A DNA stretch of 64,000 nucleotides from Bosea sp. Tri-49 (GTDB taxonomy: Bacteria; Pseudomonadota; Alphaproteobacteria; Rhizobiales; Beijerinckiaceae), in assembly GCF_003952665.1 (NCBI RefSeq), contig NZ_CP017947.1, positions 310,001 to 374,000 on the forward strand. Reading direction: 5' to 3'. Positions 10,393 to 19,404 of this stretch are shown here, one piece after another. The notes below the pieces were generated by a model, which saw only the letters and a list, made by a program, of their open reading frames with translations, was not told the DNA's origin and did no database searches. The position numbers and the translations under genes were made by a program. Numbering within the stretch: the first letter of the stretch is position 1; each line of letters opens with the position of its first letter.

Positions 10393-11925
10393 TTAGGCTC
10401 CGAGCGCCTTGGCGTAGACGGATGCGTAGCGGTAACCGGGGCGGCGCCAGTCAAAGCGCCTGGACATCGCCTGTCCGCGCATCAGTTTGAAGGCGCGTTT
10501 TGAGCGGTAAGCCTGAAGCGCGCGCCCTATCGCCGCGGACAAGCCCGGCCCCGTCAATGACGAAAAAAGGAAGCCCGAGATACCGTCTTCGATGGTGTCG
10601 ACGAGCCCGCCTGTGCGGGACGCTATCGGGAGGGCACCGGCCCTTTGCGCATACATCTGGCTTAGTCCGCAGGGCTCGAAGCGCGACGGCATCAGCAAGA
10701 AATCGCTTGCTGCGAACAGGCGCCGCGCCTCTGCATCGTCGAAGCCAATCCTCGCGGCAACGGCATGCGGATAGCGTTTGGCCAAATGCGCGACTGCATC
10801 CTCCAGGCGCGATTCCCCCTGACCCGTTACAACGAGTTGCCCGCCCGCGGCGACGATTGTCTCGGCAGCCTCGATGGAAAGATCGATGCCCTTTTGATGG
10901 ACCAGACGGGAGATGATCGAAAAGAGCGGTCCGCCCGAATTGGGCAGTGCGAAGGCCTTCCGGATGGCCGTCGCATTGCGGCGCTTCCACTGCCGAATGA
11001 CATGCTCGGTCGTTGCCCCGCCTTCGATCAGGGTGTCCCAGCTCGCATCGATTCCGTTGACGATGCCGGTCAGGAGCCCTGCGGCCATCCTGCTCTTGAG
11101 CAGGCCTTCAAAGCCGCAGCCATGCTCGGGTGTGGTGATCTCCCTGGCGTAAGTCTCGCTGACTGTGGTGACGTGAGAGCCGTAGAAAATGCCTGCCTTC
11201 AGGAACGACAGCCTGCCGTGGAATTCGGCGCCTTCGACGCTGAAGGCGTGGTGCGGAATCCCGAGAGCCGCCATTCGCGCGGGCTCGAACAAGCCCTGAT
11301 AGGCGAGGTTGTGGATGGTGAGGATTGCCGGCGTGGATACATTCTTCCACCGCAGATAGCCGGCGGCCAGCCCGGACGGCCAGTCGTTGATATGAAGGAT
11401 GTCCGGCCTCCAGTTTGGATCGGCCTCTCCTGCCGCGATTTCCGCTGCCGCGAGTGAGAGGCGCGCGAACCGGATATCGTTGTCGGCAAAGTCGCTGCCG
11501 CCAAACGGACCATAAGGTGAGCCTGGACGGTCGTAGAGCTCATCGCAAAGGACAGCGTAGATTGTCAGGCCGTCGGCTGTGGCGAAGCGGCCGAGCGACC
11601 ATGGCGGCAGGTCGGCCGTTCCCGGCATCTGGCGCACCACCTCCATGACCGGCTTGGCCGCGCGGACCTGACGGAAGCCGGGGATCAGGATCCGGACATC
11701 GCAGTAGGAGCGCATCTGGCGCGGCAGCGCCGTAGAAACCTCGCCGAGCCCGCCGGCCTTGATGAAATCGCTCATCTCGGAAGTGACGAAGAGCAGCTTC
11801 GTCGCTGCCGAAATCGGTGCCGGCGCCTCGTGCGGATCGTCTTTGACGGCGTGAGCATAATGTAACGCATGCGCCGAGGTTGAGGAGGAATTTATCGTTT
11901 CGGGGAGCTTGAGGATGTCAGTCAT
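10393..11925 (-). CDS. glgA: Glycogen synthase GlgA (ADP-glucose type)
   Basis: 510 aa from ATG 11925; an in-frame upstream start would add 20 residues but they look non-coding. GT5, GT-B fold: it adds glucose from ADP-glucose to the non-reducing end of glycogen. Seen: FVTSEMSDFIKAGGLGEVS (KxGGL nucleotide-sugar loop), TVSETYAREITTPEHGCGFE and SRFEPCGLSQMYAQRAGALP (catalytic E-x7-E region). The roughly 45-residue extension before the synthase core (from MTDILKLPETI) is longer than in E. coli. Divergent from glgX across a region with back-to-back stress-type promoters. glgC is not in the window. Confidence 0.94.
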   Translation of the reverse strand: MTDILKLPETINSSSTSAHALHYAHAVKDDPHEAPAPISAATKLLFVTSEMSDFIKAGGLGEVSTALPRQMRSYCDVRILIPGFRQVRAAKPVMEVVRQMPGTADLPPWSLGRFATADGLTIYAVLCDELYDRPGSPYGPFGGSDFADNDIRFARLSLAAAEIAAGEADPNWRPDILHINDWPSGLAAGYLRWKNVSTPAILTIHNLAYQGLFEPARMAALGIPHHAFSVEGAEFHGRLSFLKAGIFYGSHVTTVSETYAREITTPEHGCGFEGLLKSRMAAGLLTGIVNGIDASWDTLIEGGATTEHVIRQWKRRNATAIRKAFALPNSGGPLFSIISRLVHQKGIDLSIEAAETIVAAGGQLVVTGQGESRLEDAVAHLAKRYPHAVAARIGFDDAEARRLFAASDFLLMPSRFEPCGLSQMYAQRAGALPIASRTGGLVDTIEDGISGFLFSSLTGPGLSAAIGRALQAYRSKRAFKLMRGQAMSRRFDWRRPGYRYASVYAKALGA

Positions 11926-11953
11926 TGCTCGGTTCCCAGACCTGCGAACCGGC

Positions 11954-11978
11954 AACCGCCAGCTCGGTCGCGAGTTCC
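11954..11978 (-). promoter_or_regulatory. Near-consensus EcfG-type promoter of glgA
   Basis: On the minus strand GGAAC (11978-11974), 16 nt, GGTT (11957-11954), ending 28 nt before the glgA ATG. One mismatch to CGTT. A second minus-strand match, GGAAC-N16-AGTT, lies at 12047-12023 overlapping the plus-strand promoter of glgX. Confidence 0.35.
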
Positions 11979-12020
11979 ACCCCAACCTCCAAGATTCTCA
12001 TGCAAACTAGGGGCCGAGCT

Positions 12021-12045
12021 GGAACTGGCGGCTCCCAGCTACGTT
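12021..12045 (+). promoter_or_regulatory. Consensus EcfG-type promoter of glgX
   Basis: GGAAC at 12021-12025, exactly 16 nt, CGTT at 12042-12045, 75 nt upstream of the glgX ATG. This is an exact match to the EcfG consensus of the alphaproteobacterial general stress response and suggests glycogen debranching is induced by stress. Confidence 0.6.
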
Positions 12046-12120
12046 CCACTTTTCACGGCGCGGCGAATGGCCGGCCGCGAGCGCCAATCATCAGCTCGAA
12101 CGCCAGGGGCGAATCACGGC

Positions 12121-14199
12121 ATGTCGCAAGATCAGATCGAAGTGAGGCCCGGCTCCCCAGTCGAGCTCGGGGCGAATTTCGATGGGGAGGGCACTAATTT
12201 CGCGTTATTCTCGGCCTACGCCGACCGCGTCGAGCTATGTCTCTTCGATGACACCGCTAGGATCGAGACGGCGCGAATAACCCTTCCAGAATATACCGAC
12301 GAGATCTTTCACTGCTATCTGCCGGGAATCGGGCCCGGCCAGCGCTATGGCTACCGGGTGCATGGCCGCTTTGCGCCGGAAGAGGGGCATCGCTTCAACC
12401 CGCACAAACTCCTGCTCGATCCCTATGCACGGGAGTTCGCCGGAACGCTCGGCTGGAACGAAGCGCATTACGGCTACGACTTGAATGGGATTGAGGATCG
12501 CGATCTGGGCTTCAGCGAGCTCGACAGTGCGCCCTTCATGCCCAAATGCGTCGTCTGCGACTGGAAGGCCGATCCGCACCCGCCGGCAAAGCCGCTCGTG
12601 CCTTGGGACCGAACCGTCTTCTACGAGGCCCATGTCCGCGGTTTGACCCGGCTGCATCCGGCCCTGTCGGAATCCGAACGCGGCACCTTCGATGGCCTCC
12701 GGCACGAAAAGGTGGTCGACTACATCCGCAGCCTCGGCGTCACCTCGATCGAGCTGTTGCCGGTCCACGCTTATCTCGATGATCACCATCTCGTCTCGAA
12801 GGATCTTTCGAACTATTGGGGTTACAACAGCATCGGCTTTTTTGCGCCGATGCAACGCTATGAAGGCAAGACGGGTCTTGCCTCGTTCCGCGAGATGGTC
12901 CGGACCTTTCATGACGCCGGTCTCGAGGTCATCCTCGACGTCGTCTACAATCATACGGCGGAAGGCAACGAACTTGGGCCGACGCTCTCCTTCAAGGGCA
13001 TCGACAATTTCTCCTATTACCGGACCATGCCCGAGGAGCCGCGCTACTATATCAACGACACCGGCACCGGGAACACCGTCAACACAAGTCATCCACGCGT
13101 GCTGCAGCTGGTGATGGATTCGCTGCGCTACTGGGTCGAGGTGATGGAGGTCGACGGCTTCCGCTTTGATCTCGGCACCATTCTCGGCCGCGAGCCGCAT
13201 GGTTTCGATCCCCGCGGCGGCTTCTTCGATGCGGTGGGACAAGATCCGGTGCTGCGCAAGGTCAAGCTCGTCGGCGAGCCCTGGGACATCGGCCCGGGCG
13301 GCTACCAGGTCGGCGGCTTTCCGCCAGGGTGGGCAGAGTGGAACGACAAATACCGCGATACCATCCGCGCCTATTGGAAAGGCGAGGAAGGTATCATCCG
13401 CGACCTTGCGGCGCGCATCACCGGCTCGGGCGACGTCTACGACCAGCGCGGGCGGAGGCCATGGGCGACCGTCAATTTCATCACTGCCCATGACGGCTTC
13501 ACGCTCAACGATCTTGTCTCCTACAACGACAAGCACAACCAGGCGAATGGCGAGAACAACGAGGACGGCCACGGTCACAACCTGTCGTTCAACCATGGCG
13601 CGGAAGGTCCAACCGATGATCCTGGTATTATAGCCGTCCGCCAGCGCCAGAAGCGCAACATGCTCGCAACGCTGCTCCTTTCACATGGCACGCCAATGCT
13701 GCTCGCCGGTGACGAGCATGGTCATTCCAACCACGGCAACAACAATGTCTACGCGCAGGACAACGAGACGGCCTGGATGCGCTGGGAGGAGATCGGCGCA
13801 CGGGACAAGAAGCTTGCCGACTTTGTGAGGCGCGTCCTGCAGTTGCGAGCTGAGCATCCGATCTTCCGCCGTGCCTCGTTCCGCGACGGCTGCCTGCTGC
13901 GCTGGATCAATCCCGCCGGTGGCGAGCAGGAAGAAGAGCACTGGGACGACCCTGGCCTGCTGGCGATCGGTCTCCTGATGCATATGCCCGATGTCGATGT
14001 CGGCGGCGACGAGGCGCTCATGTTGTTCAACGCCTTCGACGGCGAGGTCGTCTTCAAGATCCCGCCGCGCGTGAAGTCGGGCTCCTGGTCCGTGGTGCTG
14101 GATACCGAGACCGGCCCAAACTCGGACGAAGGTCGCAAGGGGCTCAAGGCCGATCAGGAGATCACGCTCTCGCCGCGCTCGCTGATCGTGCTGATGTAG
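12121..14199 (+). CDS. glgX: Glycogen debranching enzyme GlgX
   Basis: 692 aa from ATG 12121; an earlier ATG at 12067 would add 18 residues of low-complexity sequence. GH13_11 isoamylase-type enzyme that removes the short alpha-1,6 stubs left by phosphorylase. Seen: CBM48-type N-terminus (GTNFALFSAYADRVELCLFD), LDVVYNHTAEGNELGP, GFRFDLGTILGREPHG, KLVGEPWDIGPGGYQVG and NFITAHDGFTLNDLVSYNDK. Its last 38 nt overlap the 3' end of a second, convergent debranching-enzyme gene. Confidence 0.95.
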   Translation: MSQDQIEVRPGSPVELGANFDGEGTNFALFSAYADRVELCLFDDTARIETARITLPEYTDEIFHCYLPGIGPGQRYGYRVHGRFAPEEGHRFNPHKLLLDPYAREFAGTLGWNEAHYGYDLNGIEDRDLGFSELDSAPFMPKCVVCDWKADPHPPAKPLVPWDRTVFYEAHVRGLTRLHPALSESERGTFDGLRHEKVVDYIRSLGVTSIELLPVHAYLDDHHLVSKDLSNYWGYNSIGFFAPMQRYEGKTGLASFREMVRTFHDAGLEVILDVVYNHTAEGNELGPTLSFKGIDNFSYYRTMPEEPRYYINDTGTGNTVNTSHPRVLQLVMDSLRYWVEVMEVDGFRFDLGTILGREPHGFDPRGGFFDAVGQDPVLRKVKLVGEPWDIGPGGYQVGGFPPGWAEWNDKYRDTIRAYWKGEEGIIRDLAARITGSGDVYDQRGRRPWATVNFITAHDGFTLNDLVSYNDKHNQANGENNEDGHGHNLSFNHGAEGPTDDPGIIAVRQRQKRNMLATLLLSHGTPMLLAGDEHGHSNHGNNNVYAQDNETAWMRWEEIGARDKKLADFVRRVLQLRAEHPIFRRASFRDGCLLRWINPAGGEQEEEHWDDPGLLAIGLLMHMPDVDVGGDEALMLFNAFDGEVVFKIPPRVKSGSWSVVLDTETGPNSDEGRKGLKADQEITLSPRSLIVLM

Positions 14200-16174
14200 C
14201 CGGTGGCGCTTCGGCTTTTCGGCCATGTCGCCACAGATTGACACTCCGAGGGGGAAGATCGCCTGCGCCTTCGGCTGAGCAGAGCAGGCGGCTCCAGCCG
14301 TCCCCTGCCGGCGCGAGCGTGAGGCAGCTATCGCCATGATTGATCGCGATCAGCACGGTGCTGACCCGGTCACGCAGGAGCAGGCAGAAGGCGTCGAGAC
14401 TCTGCCATTCATCGCTGCCAATCGCGGTACCGTCCGGCTTGAGCCATTGCGCACCCGGTGGATCCCCCTTGCCGTTGAAAAAGCTGTTCTCTGTCAGCAA
14501 AAACAGTTCGCGGCGAAGCCGAGCAAGGCCAGCGACGAAGACTTTCAACTCTTCATCGGCATTCGCCCAATCGAGCCAGGTCGTCTCATTGTCCTGGGCA
14601 TAGGCGTTGTTGTTGCCGGCCTGCGTGCGGCCGAACTCATCGCCGGCCGTCAGCATCGGAACGCCACGCGACAGGAAGAGCGTTGCGAGCAGCGCCCGGA
14701 CATCGCGGCGACGGGCCGCCATCGGTTCTACATCATCAGTCCAGCCCTCGACGCCGTTGTTCCAACTGTGGCTGTCATTATCGCCGTCGCGATTGGCCTC
14801 GCCATTGGCTTCGTTGTGCTTAGCGGAGTAGCTGACGAGATCGGCGAGGGTAAAACCGTCATGCGCGGCGAGGAAATTGATGCTCGCGCACGGGCCGCGA
14901 TGCCTTGCTGAGAACAGGTCCGACGAGCCGGCCAGCCTCGTGGCGAGTGACCCGGCCAAACCGGAATCGCCGCGCCAGAAGCGGCGGACGTCATCGCGAA
15001 AGCGCCCGTTCCATTCGGCGAAGGGAAAAGGGAACTCGCCAAGCCGGTAGCCGCCGGGGCCGACGTCCCAGGGCTCCGCGATCAAGACGGACTGCGAGAG
15101 GTCGGGCTCCTGGAGGATTGCTGCCAGAAGCGGCGCATCGGCGCTGTATCCGCGCGCAGTTCGACCCATCACCGTCGCGAGATCGAAACGGAAACCGGCG
15201 ACGCCGAGGCTGCGCCAGTACCGCAGCGCATCCATCGCCAAGCGCACGACTGGTGCACGGTCCAGCGCCAGCGTATTGCCGCAACCTGTGTCGTTGACGA
15301 GCCGCCCGGGATCGTCCTGCGCATGGCGATAATAGACGGCGTTGTCGAGCCCGCGCAGCGAGACCGTCGCGCCGAATTCGTCGCTTTCTGCGGTATGGTT
15401 GAGAACGATGTCGAGGATCACGCCGATCCCGGCCTCGGCATAGATCGCGCACAGCCGGCGCAGCCCATCGGCGCCGTCGGGTGCGAGGCGCGGATCGAGT
15501 GCAAAGAAATTGACCGGGTTATAGCCCCAGGCATTGCTCAGCCCGAGCGGTGGCAGATGACGCTCGTCCATCCACGGCGCGATCGGCATCAGCTCGACAT
15601 GGCTCACGCCAAGGCGCTGCAGATAATCGACAATGAGAGGCTCGGTCAGCGCGGCAAGCGTACCGCGCAGCTTCTCCGGTATCGCTGGGTGGCGCATGCT
15701 GAACGCCTTCGTCGCGATCTCGTAGATGAAGCTCGGCTGCGTCGGCTCAAGCGTCAGCGGCTCCCTCTCTGCTGTCACGAGGCAGCGTGGAACGAGATCC
15801 ACTGTGTCACTGCCAAGCAGTGCCAGCCGCGGATGCCAGCGAAAGGGCCGGTCAACGGCCTTGGCATAGGGATCAACCAGAAGCTTCGCCGGATCAAAAC
15901 GATGGCCGCGATCAGGCTGCCACGGACCTTCGACGCGCAGACCATAGCGCAGGCCGGCCCCGACCCCGGGCAACAGCCCGTGGTGGATATCGCCGCTACG
16001 GCAGGGCAGTGGCAAGCGGGCGATCTCGTTCTCGCCGGCTTCGTCGAAGAGCGAGACCAGTACGCGCTCGCCGTTCTGCGAGAACACGGCGATAGACACG
16101 CCGCCTGCCGTCACCGTCGCGCCGAGGCGGGGCGGCAGCGGGCAGGGGATCAGTTCGGCCCGCACTCGAGGCAT
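14162..16174 (-). CDS. glgX: Second GlgX-type glycogen debranching enzyme
   Basis: 670 aa from ATG 16174; the longer frame to 16315 overlaps glgP and reads as non-coding. A diverged paralogue of the neighbouring glgX with intact motifs: ILDIVLNHTAESDEFG, GFRFDLATVMGRTARGY, LIAEPWDVGPGGYRLG and NFLAAHDGFTLADLVSYS. It lies 23 nt downstream of glgP on the same strand, so phosphorylase and debranching enzyme are probably co-expressed for glycogen breakdown. The convergent 38-nt overlap with glgX is unusual. The two copies may differ in preferred branch length. Confidence 0.92.
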   Translation of the reverse strand: MPRVRAELIPCPLPPRLGATVTAGGVSIAVFSQNGERVLVSLFDEAGENEIARLPLPCRSGDIHHGLLPGVGAGLRYGLRVEGPWQPDRGHRFDPAKLLVDPYAKAVDRPFRWHPRLALLGSDTVDLVPRCLVTAEREPLTLEPTQPSFIYEIATKAFSMRHPAIPEKLRGTLAALTEPLIVDYLQRLGVSHVELMPIAPWMDERHLPPLGLSNAWGYNPVNFFALDPRLAPDGADGLRRLCAIYAEAGIGVILDIVLNHTAESDEFGATVSLRGLDNAVYYRHAQDDPGRLVNDTGCGNTLALDRAPVVRLAMDALRYWRSLGVAGFRFDLATVMGRTARGYSADAPLLAAILQEPDLSQSVLIAEPWDVGPGGYRLGEFPFPFAEWNGRFRDDVRRFWRGDSGLAGSLATRLAGSSDLFSARHRGPCASINFLAAHDGFTLADLVSYSAKHNEANGEANRDGDNDSHSWNNGVEGWTDDVEPMAARRRDVRALLATLFLSRGVPMLTAGDEFGRTQAGNNNAYAQDNETTWLDWANADEELKVFVAGLARLRRELFLLTENSFFNGKGDPPGAQWLKPDGTAIGSDEWQSLDAFCLLLRDRVSTVLIAINHGDSCLTLAPAGDGWSRLLCSAEGAGDLPPRSVNLWRHGRKAEAPPATSARSASAARA

Positions 16175-16197
16175 CGACTGACGGCCAGAGGGCACGG

Positions 16198-18666
16198 TCA
16201 GGCTCGCGCCGCCTGGCCTGCCGGCACGTGCCAGATGCGATCGGCATATTCGCCGATCGCCCGGTCTGCACTGAACCAGGCGCAATGGGCGGTGTTGATG
16301 GCGGACATGCGCCACCAGCGCGCGCGATCGGCCCAGAGCGCATCGACGCGCCGCTGCGCCTGATGGTAGCTCTCGAAATCGCGCAGCACCATGAACCAGT
16401 CGTTGAGGCGCAAGCCCTCGACGAGCGCCGCATATCGGTCGCGCTCTCCCGGCGAATAGGCGCCGCCGGCGACGGCATCGAGCACGCTTTCGAGGTGCGG
16501 CGTCGCGCGGATCACCTCCGCGCTCGGTTGCGGATTGCGCTTCGCAATCTCCACCTCGTCGGCGTTCATGCCGAAGATCACGATATTGTCTGCGCCGACG
16601 CGCTCGCCAATCTCGATATTGGCGCCATCGAGCGTGCCTATGGTGATCGCCCCGTTCAGGGCGAACTTCATATTGCCGGTTCCGGACGCCTCCATGCCTG
16701 CAGTCGAAATCTGCTCGGACAGATCGGCTGCAGGAATGATCAACTCGGCAAGGCTGACATTGTAGTTCGGCAAGAACACGACCTTCAGCCGGTCGCGCGT
16801 CGTGATATCGTTGTTCACCACGGTGGCGACGTCATTGATGAGATTGATGATGGATTTGGCCGTCGTGTAGTTCGAGGCCGCCTTGCCAGCGAAGATCTTC
16901 ACGCGGGGTGCCCAGTCGCGATAGGGCTCGGTTCGGATGGCATTGTAGAGCGCGATCGTCTCAAGGATATTGAGCAGCTGGCGCTTGTATTCATGAATGC
17001 GCTTGATCTGCACGTCGAAGAGAGCCTCGGTATCGACGACGACGGCGCAATCCCGCTGGATGATTTTCGCCAGCCTAAGCTTGTTCTCGCGACGGATGGC
17101 GGACAGTCGCTCCTGCAAGCCCGCATCGTCGGCATGGCCGCCCAACTGTCGGATCCGCTCGATATCGTCCGCGACCGCTTCGCCGCAAACCTCCTGCAGC
17201 AGCTGCGTCAGCCCGGGATTGGCGTTGAAGAGCCAGCGTCTTGGCGTGATCCCGTTGGTGACGTTGGTGATCTTCGCCGGGAATGTCCGGTGCAGCGGGG
17301 CGAAAACGGTTTCCTTCATCAGGTTGGAATGGAGCGCCGAGACACCGTTTACGGTGTGCGAGCCGACGAAGGCGAGATGGGCCATGCGCACGCGCCGGCC
17401 ATGGTGTTCGTCGATGAGCGAGAGACTAGCCAGGTCCGCGTCTGGCGTGCTGCGGCGCACCGCGTCGAGGAAGCGGGCGTTGATGCCAAAAATGATCTGC
17501 ATGTGCCTCGGCAGCAGACGCTCGACCAGCGTGAGGGGCCAAGTCTCGAGCGCTTCGGGAAGCAGGGTGTGGTTGGTGTAGGAGATCGTCGCAGTCGTAA
17601 TCTCCCAGGCTTTCTCCCACCCCAGCTTGTGCTCGTCGAGCAAGAGCCGCATCAGCTCGGCAACAGCGAGCGAGGGATGGGTATCGTTGAGCTGTATTGC
17701 CGCCTTTTCAGCAAGGTTATCGAGGCTTCCGAACTGTCGATGATGCCGGTGCACCAGATCCTGCAGCGATGCCGAAGTGAAAAAGAACTCCTGCCTCAAG
17801 CGCAATTCCTGCCCGGCGGGCGTCGAATCATTGGGATAGAGGACCTTGGAGATTGCCTCGGCGCGATTACGCTCGGCGACGGCGCCAACAAGGTCGCCCT
17901 TATTGAAGGCATCAAGCGACAGCGGATGCATCGCCCGCGCGCGCCAAAGACGCAAAGTGGTCGAATCTCGGCCGCGCCAACCAATGATTGGCGTGTCATA
18001 GGCGACCGCAAAAACAGTCTCTTCTGGCGTCCAAGCGACCTGATCCGGCCCATTGGCTGCCAGCGAGCCGCCAAATCCAATGCGATAGGACGCCTCGCGC
18101 CGCTCAAATTCCCAGGGGTTGCGGAACGATAACCAGTCTTCCGGTCGCTCGATCTGTCGGCCGTTCTCGACCCCCTGTTTAAACAGGCCGTGATCGTAGC
18201 GGATACCGTAGCCGAGCGCCGGAACGCCGGTCGAGGCCATCGCCTCCATATAGCAGGCTGCCAAGCGGCCAAGGCCGCCATTGCCGAGCGCCGCATCAGG
18301 CTCGATCGTCTCGATTTCCGACAGATCGACGCCAAGCTCGCGCATGGCGCGAGTCATCGGCTCCGTGAGGCCAAGATTATTGAGTGTGTCGGCGAGCGAC
18401 CGACCGATCAGGAATTCGAGCGAGAGGTAATAGACGCGCTTGCGGCCCGTCGCGTAACTCTTCTTGGTACTCGCCTGCCAGATGTCGATCGCGTGATCTC
18501 GCGCCGCAAGGATGCTGGCTGTCAGCCAATCATGCGGCAGGGCGGCAGCCGGATTCTTTCCGAGCGAATAGGTCAGCTTGCGCAGAATCTCGGCCTTGAG
18601 TCGATCAACCTGATCGTCCGGCTCGAAGTGGACGGCGCCCTTCAGCTTATCATCTGAATCGTTCAA
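16198..18666 (-). CDS. glgP: Glycogen phosphorylase GlgP
   Basis: 822 aa, GT35. It releases glucose 1-phosphate from glycogen with inorganic phosphate and a PLP cofactor. Seen: YYLSLEFLIGRSL, DAALGNGGLGRLAACYMEAM, the nucleotide-like site IQLNDTHPSLAVAELMR, and the PLP lysine in EASGTGNMKFALNGA. The frame opens at a TTG (18666) with AGAGGA 9 nt upstream; no ATG precedes the conserved region. Followed by the second glgX. Confidence 0.96.
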   Translation of the reverse strand: MNDSDDKLKGAVHFEPDDQVDRLKAEILRKLTYSLGKNPAAALPHDWLTASILAARDHAIDIWQASTKKSYATGRKRVYYLSLEFLIGRSLADTLNNLGLTEPMTRAMRELGVDLSEIETIEPDAALGNGGLGRLAACYMEAMASTGVPALGYGIRYDHGLFKQGVENGRQIERPEDWLSFRNPWEFERREASYRIGFGGSLAANGPDQVAWTPEETVFAVAYDTPIIGWRGRDSTTLRLWRARAMHPLSLDAFNKGDLVGAVAERNRAEAISKVLYPNDSTPAGQELRLRQEFFFTSASLQDLVHRHHRQFGSLDNLAEKAAIQLNDTHPSLAVAELMRLLLDEHKLGWEKAWEITTATISYTNHTLLPEALETWPLTLVERLLPRHMQIIFGINARFLDAVRRSTPDADLASLSLIDEHHGRRVRMAHLAFVGSHTVNGVSALHSNLMKETVFAPLHRTFPAKITNVTNGITPRRWLFNANPGLTQLLQEVCGEAVADDIERIRQLGGHADDAGLQERLSAIRRENKLRLAKIIQRDCAVVVDTEALFDVQIKRIHEYKRQLLNILETIALYNAIRTEPYRDWAPRVKIFAGKAASNYTTAKSIINLINDVATVVNNDITTRDRLKVVFLPNYNVSLAELIIPAADLSEQISTAGMEASGTGNMKFALNGAITIGTLDGANIEIGERVGADNIVIFGMNADEVEIAKRNPQPSAEVIRATPHLESVLDAVAGGAYSPGERDRYAALVEGLRLNDWFMVLRDFESYHQAQRRVDALWADRARWWRMSAINTAHCAWFSADRAIGEYADRIWHVPAGQAARA

Positions 18667-19054
18667 CCGCGTGGTTCCTCTGCCGATGACAGGTATCGGC
18701 GCTGGTTGCCGAGTGCGAGCCTAGGAGATGAAGGCACGATCGCCAAGGGTGAGCGTTGAGGCTGTCGCACGCCCTAATTTGCGGATCAGCTGAGGCAGCG
18801 CAAGCGGCTGCTCGCGATCCCCGGCATGGGTCTCGTCGTGTGGCTGGCTCGCGCCAAACTCCGCCGGCGCTGCGGCAGGCCGTGCGACCGGCGGCCCCAT
18901 CGGGGCGTTCGAGAGACGAACAATGCAGTCCTGCGAGCTATCGACCGCGACATCGACCAGCTGATCGACGAGATTGATCGCGACTATGCCGGTCGCCAGC
19001 CTCCTCAACATTCCGTCCGCGAACATCTCAGCTAAACCGGTTCTTGCGTGAGCT
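18667..19054. other. Gene-poor stretch between glgP and the DUF2171 gene
   Basis: Open frames exist on both strands (for example minus 18721-19026, plus 18826-19035) but none has a convincing start or family. One short plus-strand frame contains RKRLLAIPGMGLVV, faintly like the PG-G core of IS110 transposases, and ends about 40 codons later in an acidic helix ([17 protein letters not shown]). It may be a decayed element; I cannot support a gene. Confidence 0.3.
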
Positions 19055-19079
19055 GGAACATCCCCACCGGCGCCTCGTT
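19055..19079 (+). promoter_or_regulatory. Consensus EcfG-type promoter
   Basis: GGAAC at 19055-19059, exactly 16 nt, CGTT at 19076-19079, 48 nt before the DUF2171 ATG. Exact consensus match; the transcript probably continues into the ThDP enzyme. Confidence 0.6.
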
Positions 19080-19127
19080 CCCACTTCGGATAGCCGCGCG
19101 GTGCTGACAGGACCGGAGGACGCTCAG

Positions 19128-19367
19128 ATGATGCATGTCGATCAAATACGCGAAGGGCTCGAGGTGGTCGGTTCCGACGAGGATCATGTCGGCACGGTCG
19201 ACGCCCTCGCCGGCCAGCTGCTCAAGTTGAAGAAGAACGATCCCGCCTCGGGCGGTACTCACCACTATCTCGACATTGGGCTTATCAGCGCGATCGAAGG
19301 CGACACCATTAAACTGCTCGTCACCGGCGACGATGCCAGGCAGCGCTGGTCGGAAGAGAGCGAATAG
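19128..19367 (+). CDS. DUF2171 domain protein
   Basis: 79 aa. The pattern [32 protein letters not shown] and [19 protein letters not shown] is a PRC-barrel-like DUF2171 protein, a small beta protein often induced by stress in alphaproteobacteria; its molecular role is unknown. ATG 19128 has GGAGGA 7 nt upstream. An exact EcfG-type promoter lies at 19055-19079. A 37-nt gap separates it from the ThDP enzyme, implying one transcript. Confidence 0.85.
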   Translation: MMHVDQIREGLEVVGSDEDHVGTVDALAGQLLKLKKNDPASGGTHHYLDIGLISAIEGDTIKLLVTGDDARQRWSEESE

Positions 19368-19404
19368 GCCCTCGCGCAGATGAGCGAACGATCAGGAGAC
19401 TGTG

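Noticed and set aside
18756..19035. Possible IS110-type transposase fragment (RKRLLAIPGMG)
   Set aside because: Only one short motif fits and the order of the helices is wrong; no inverted ends or second motif.
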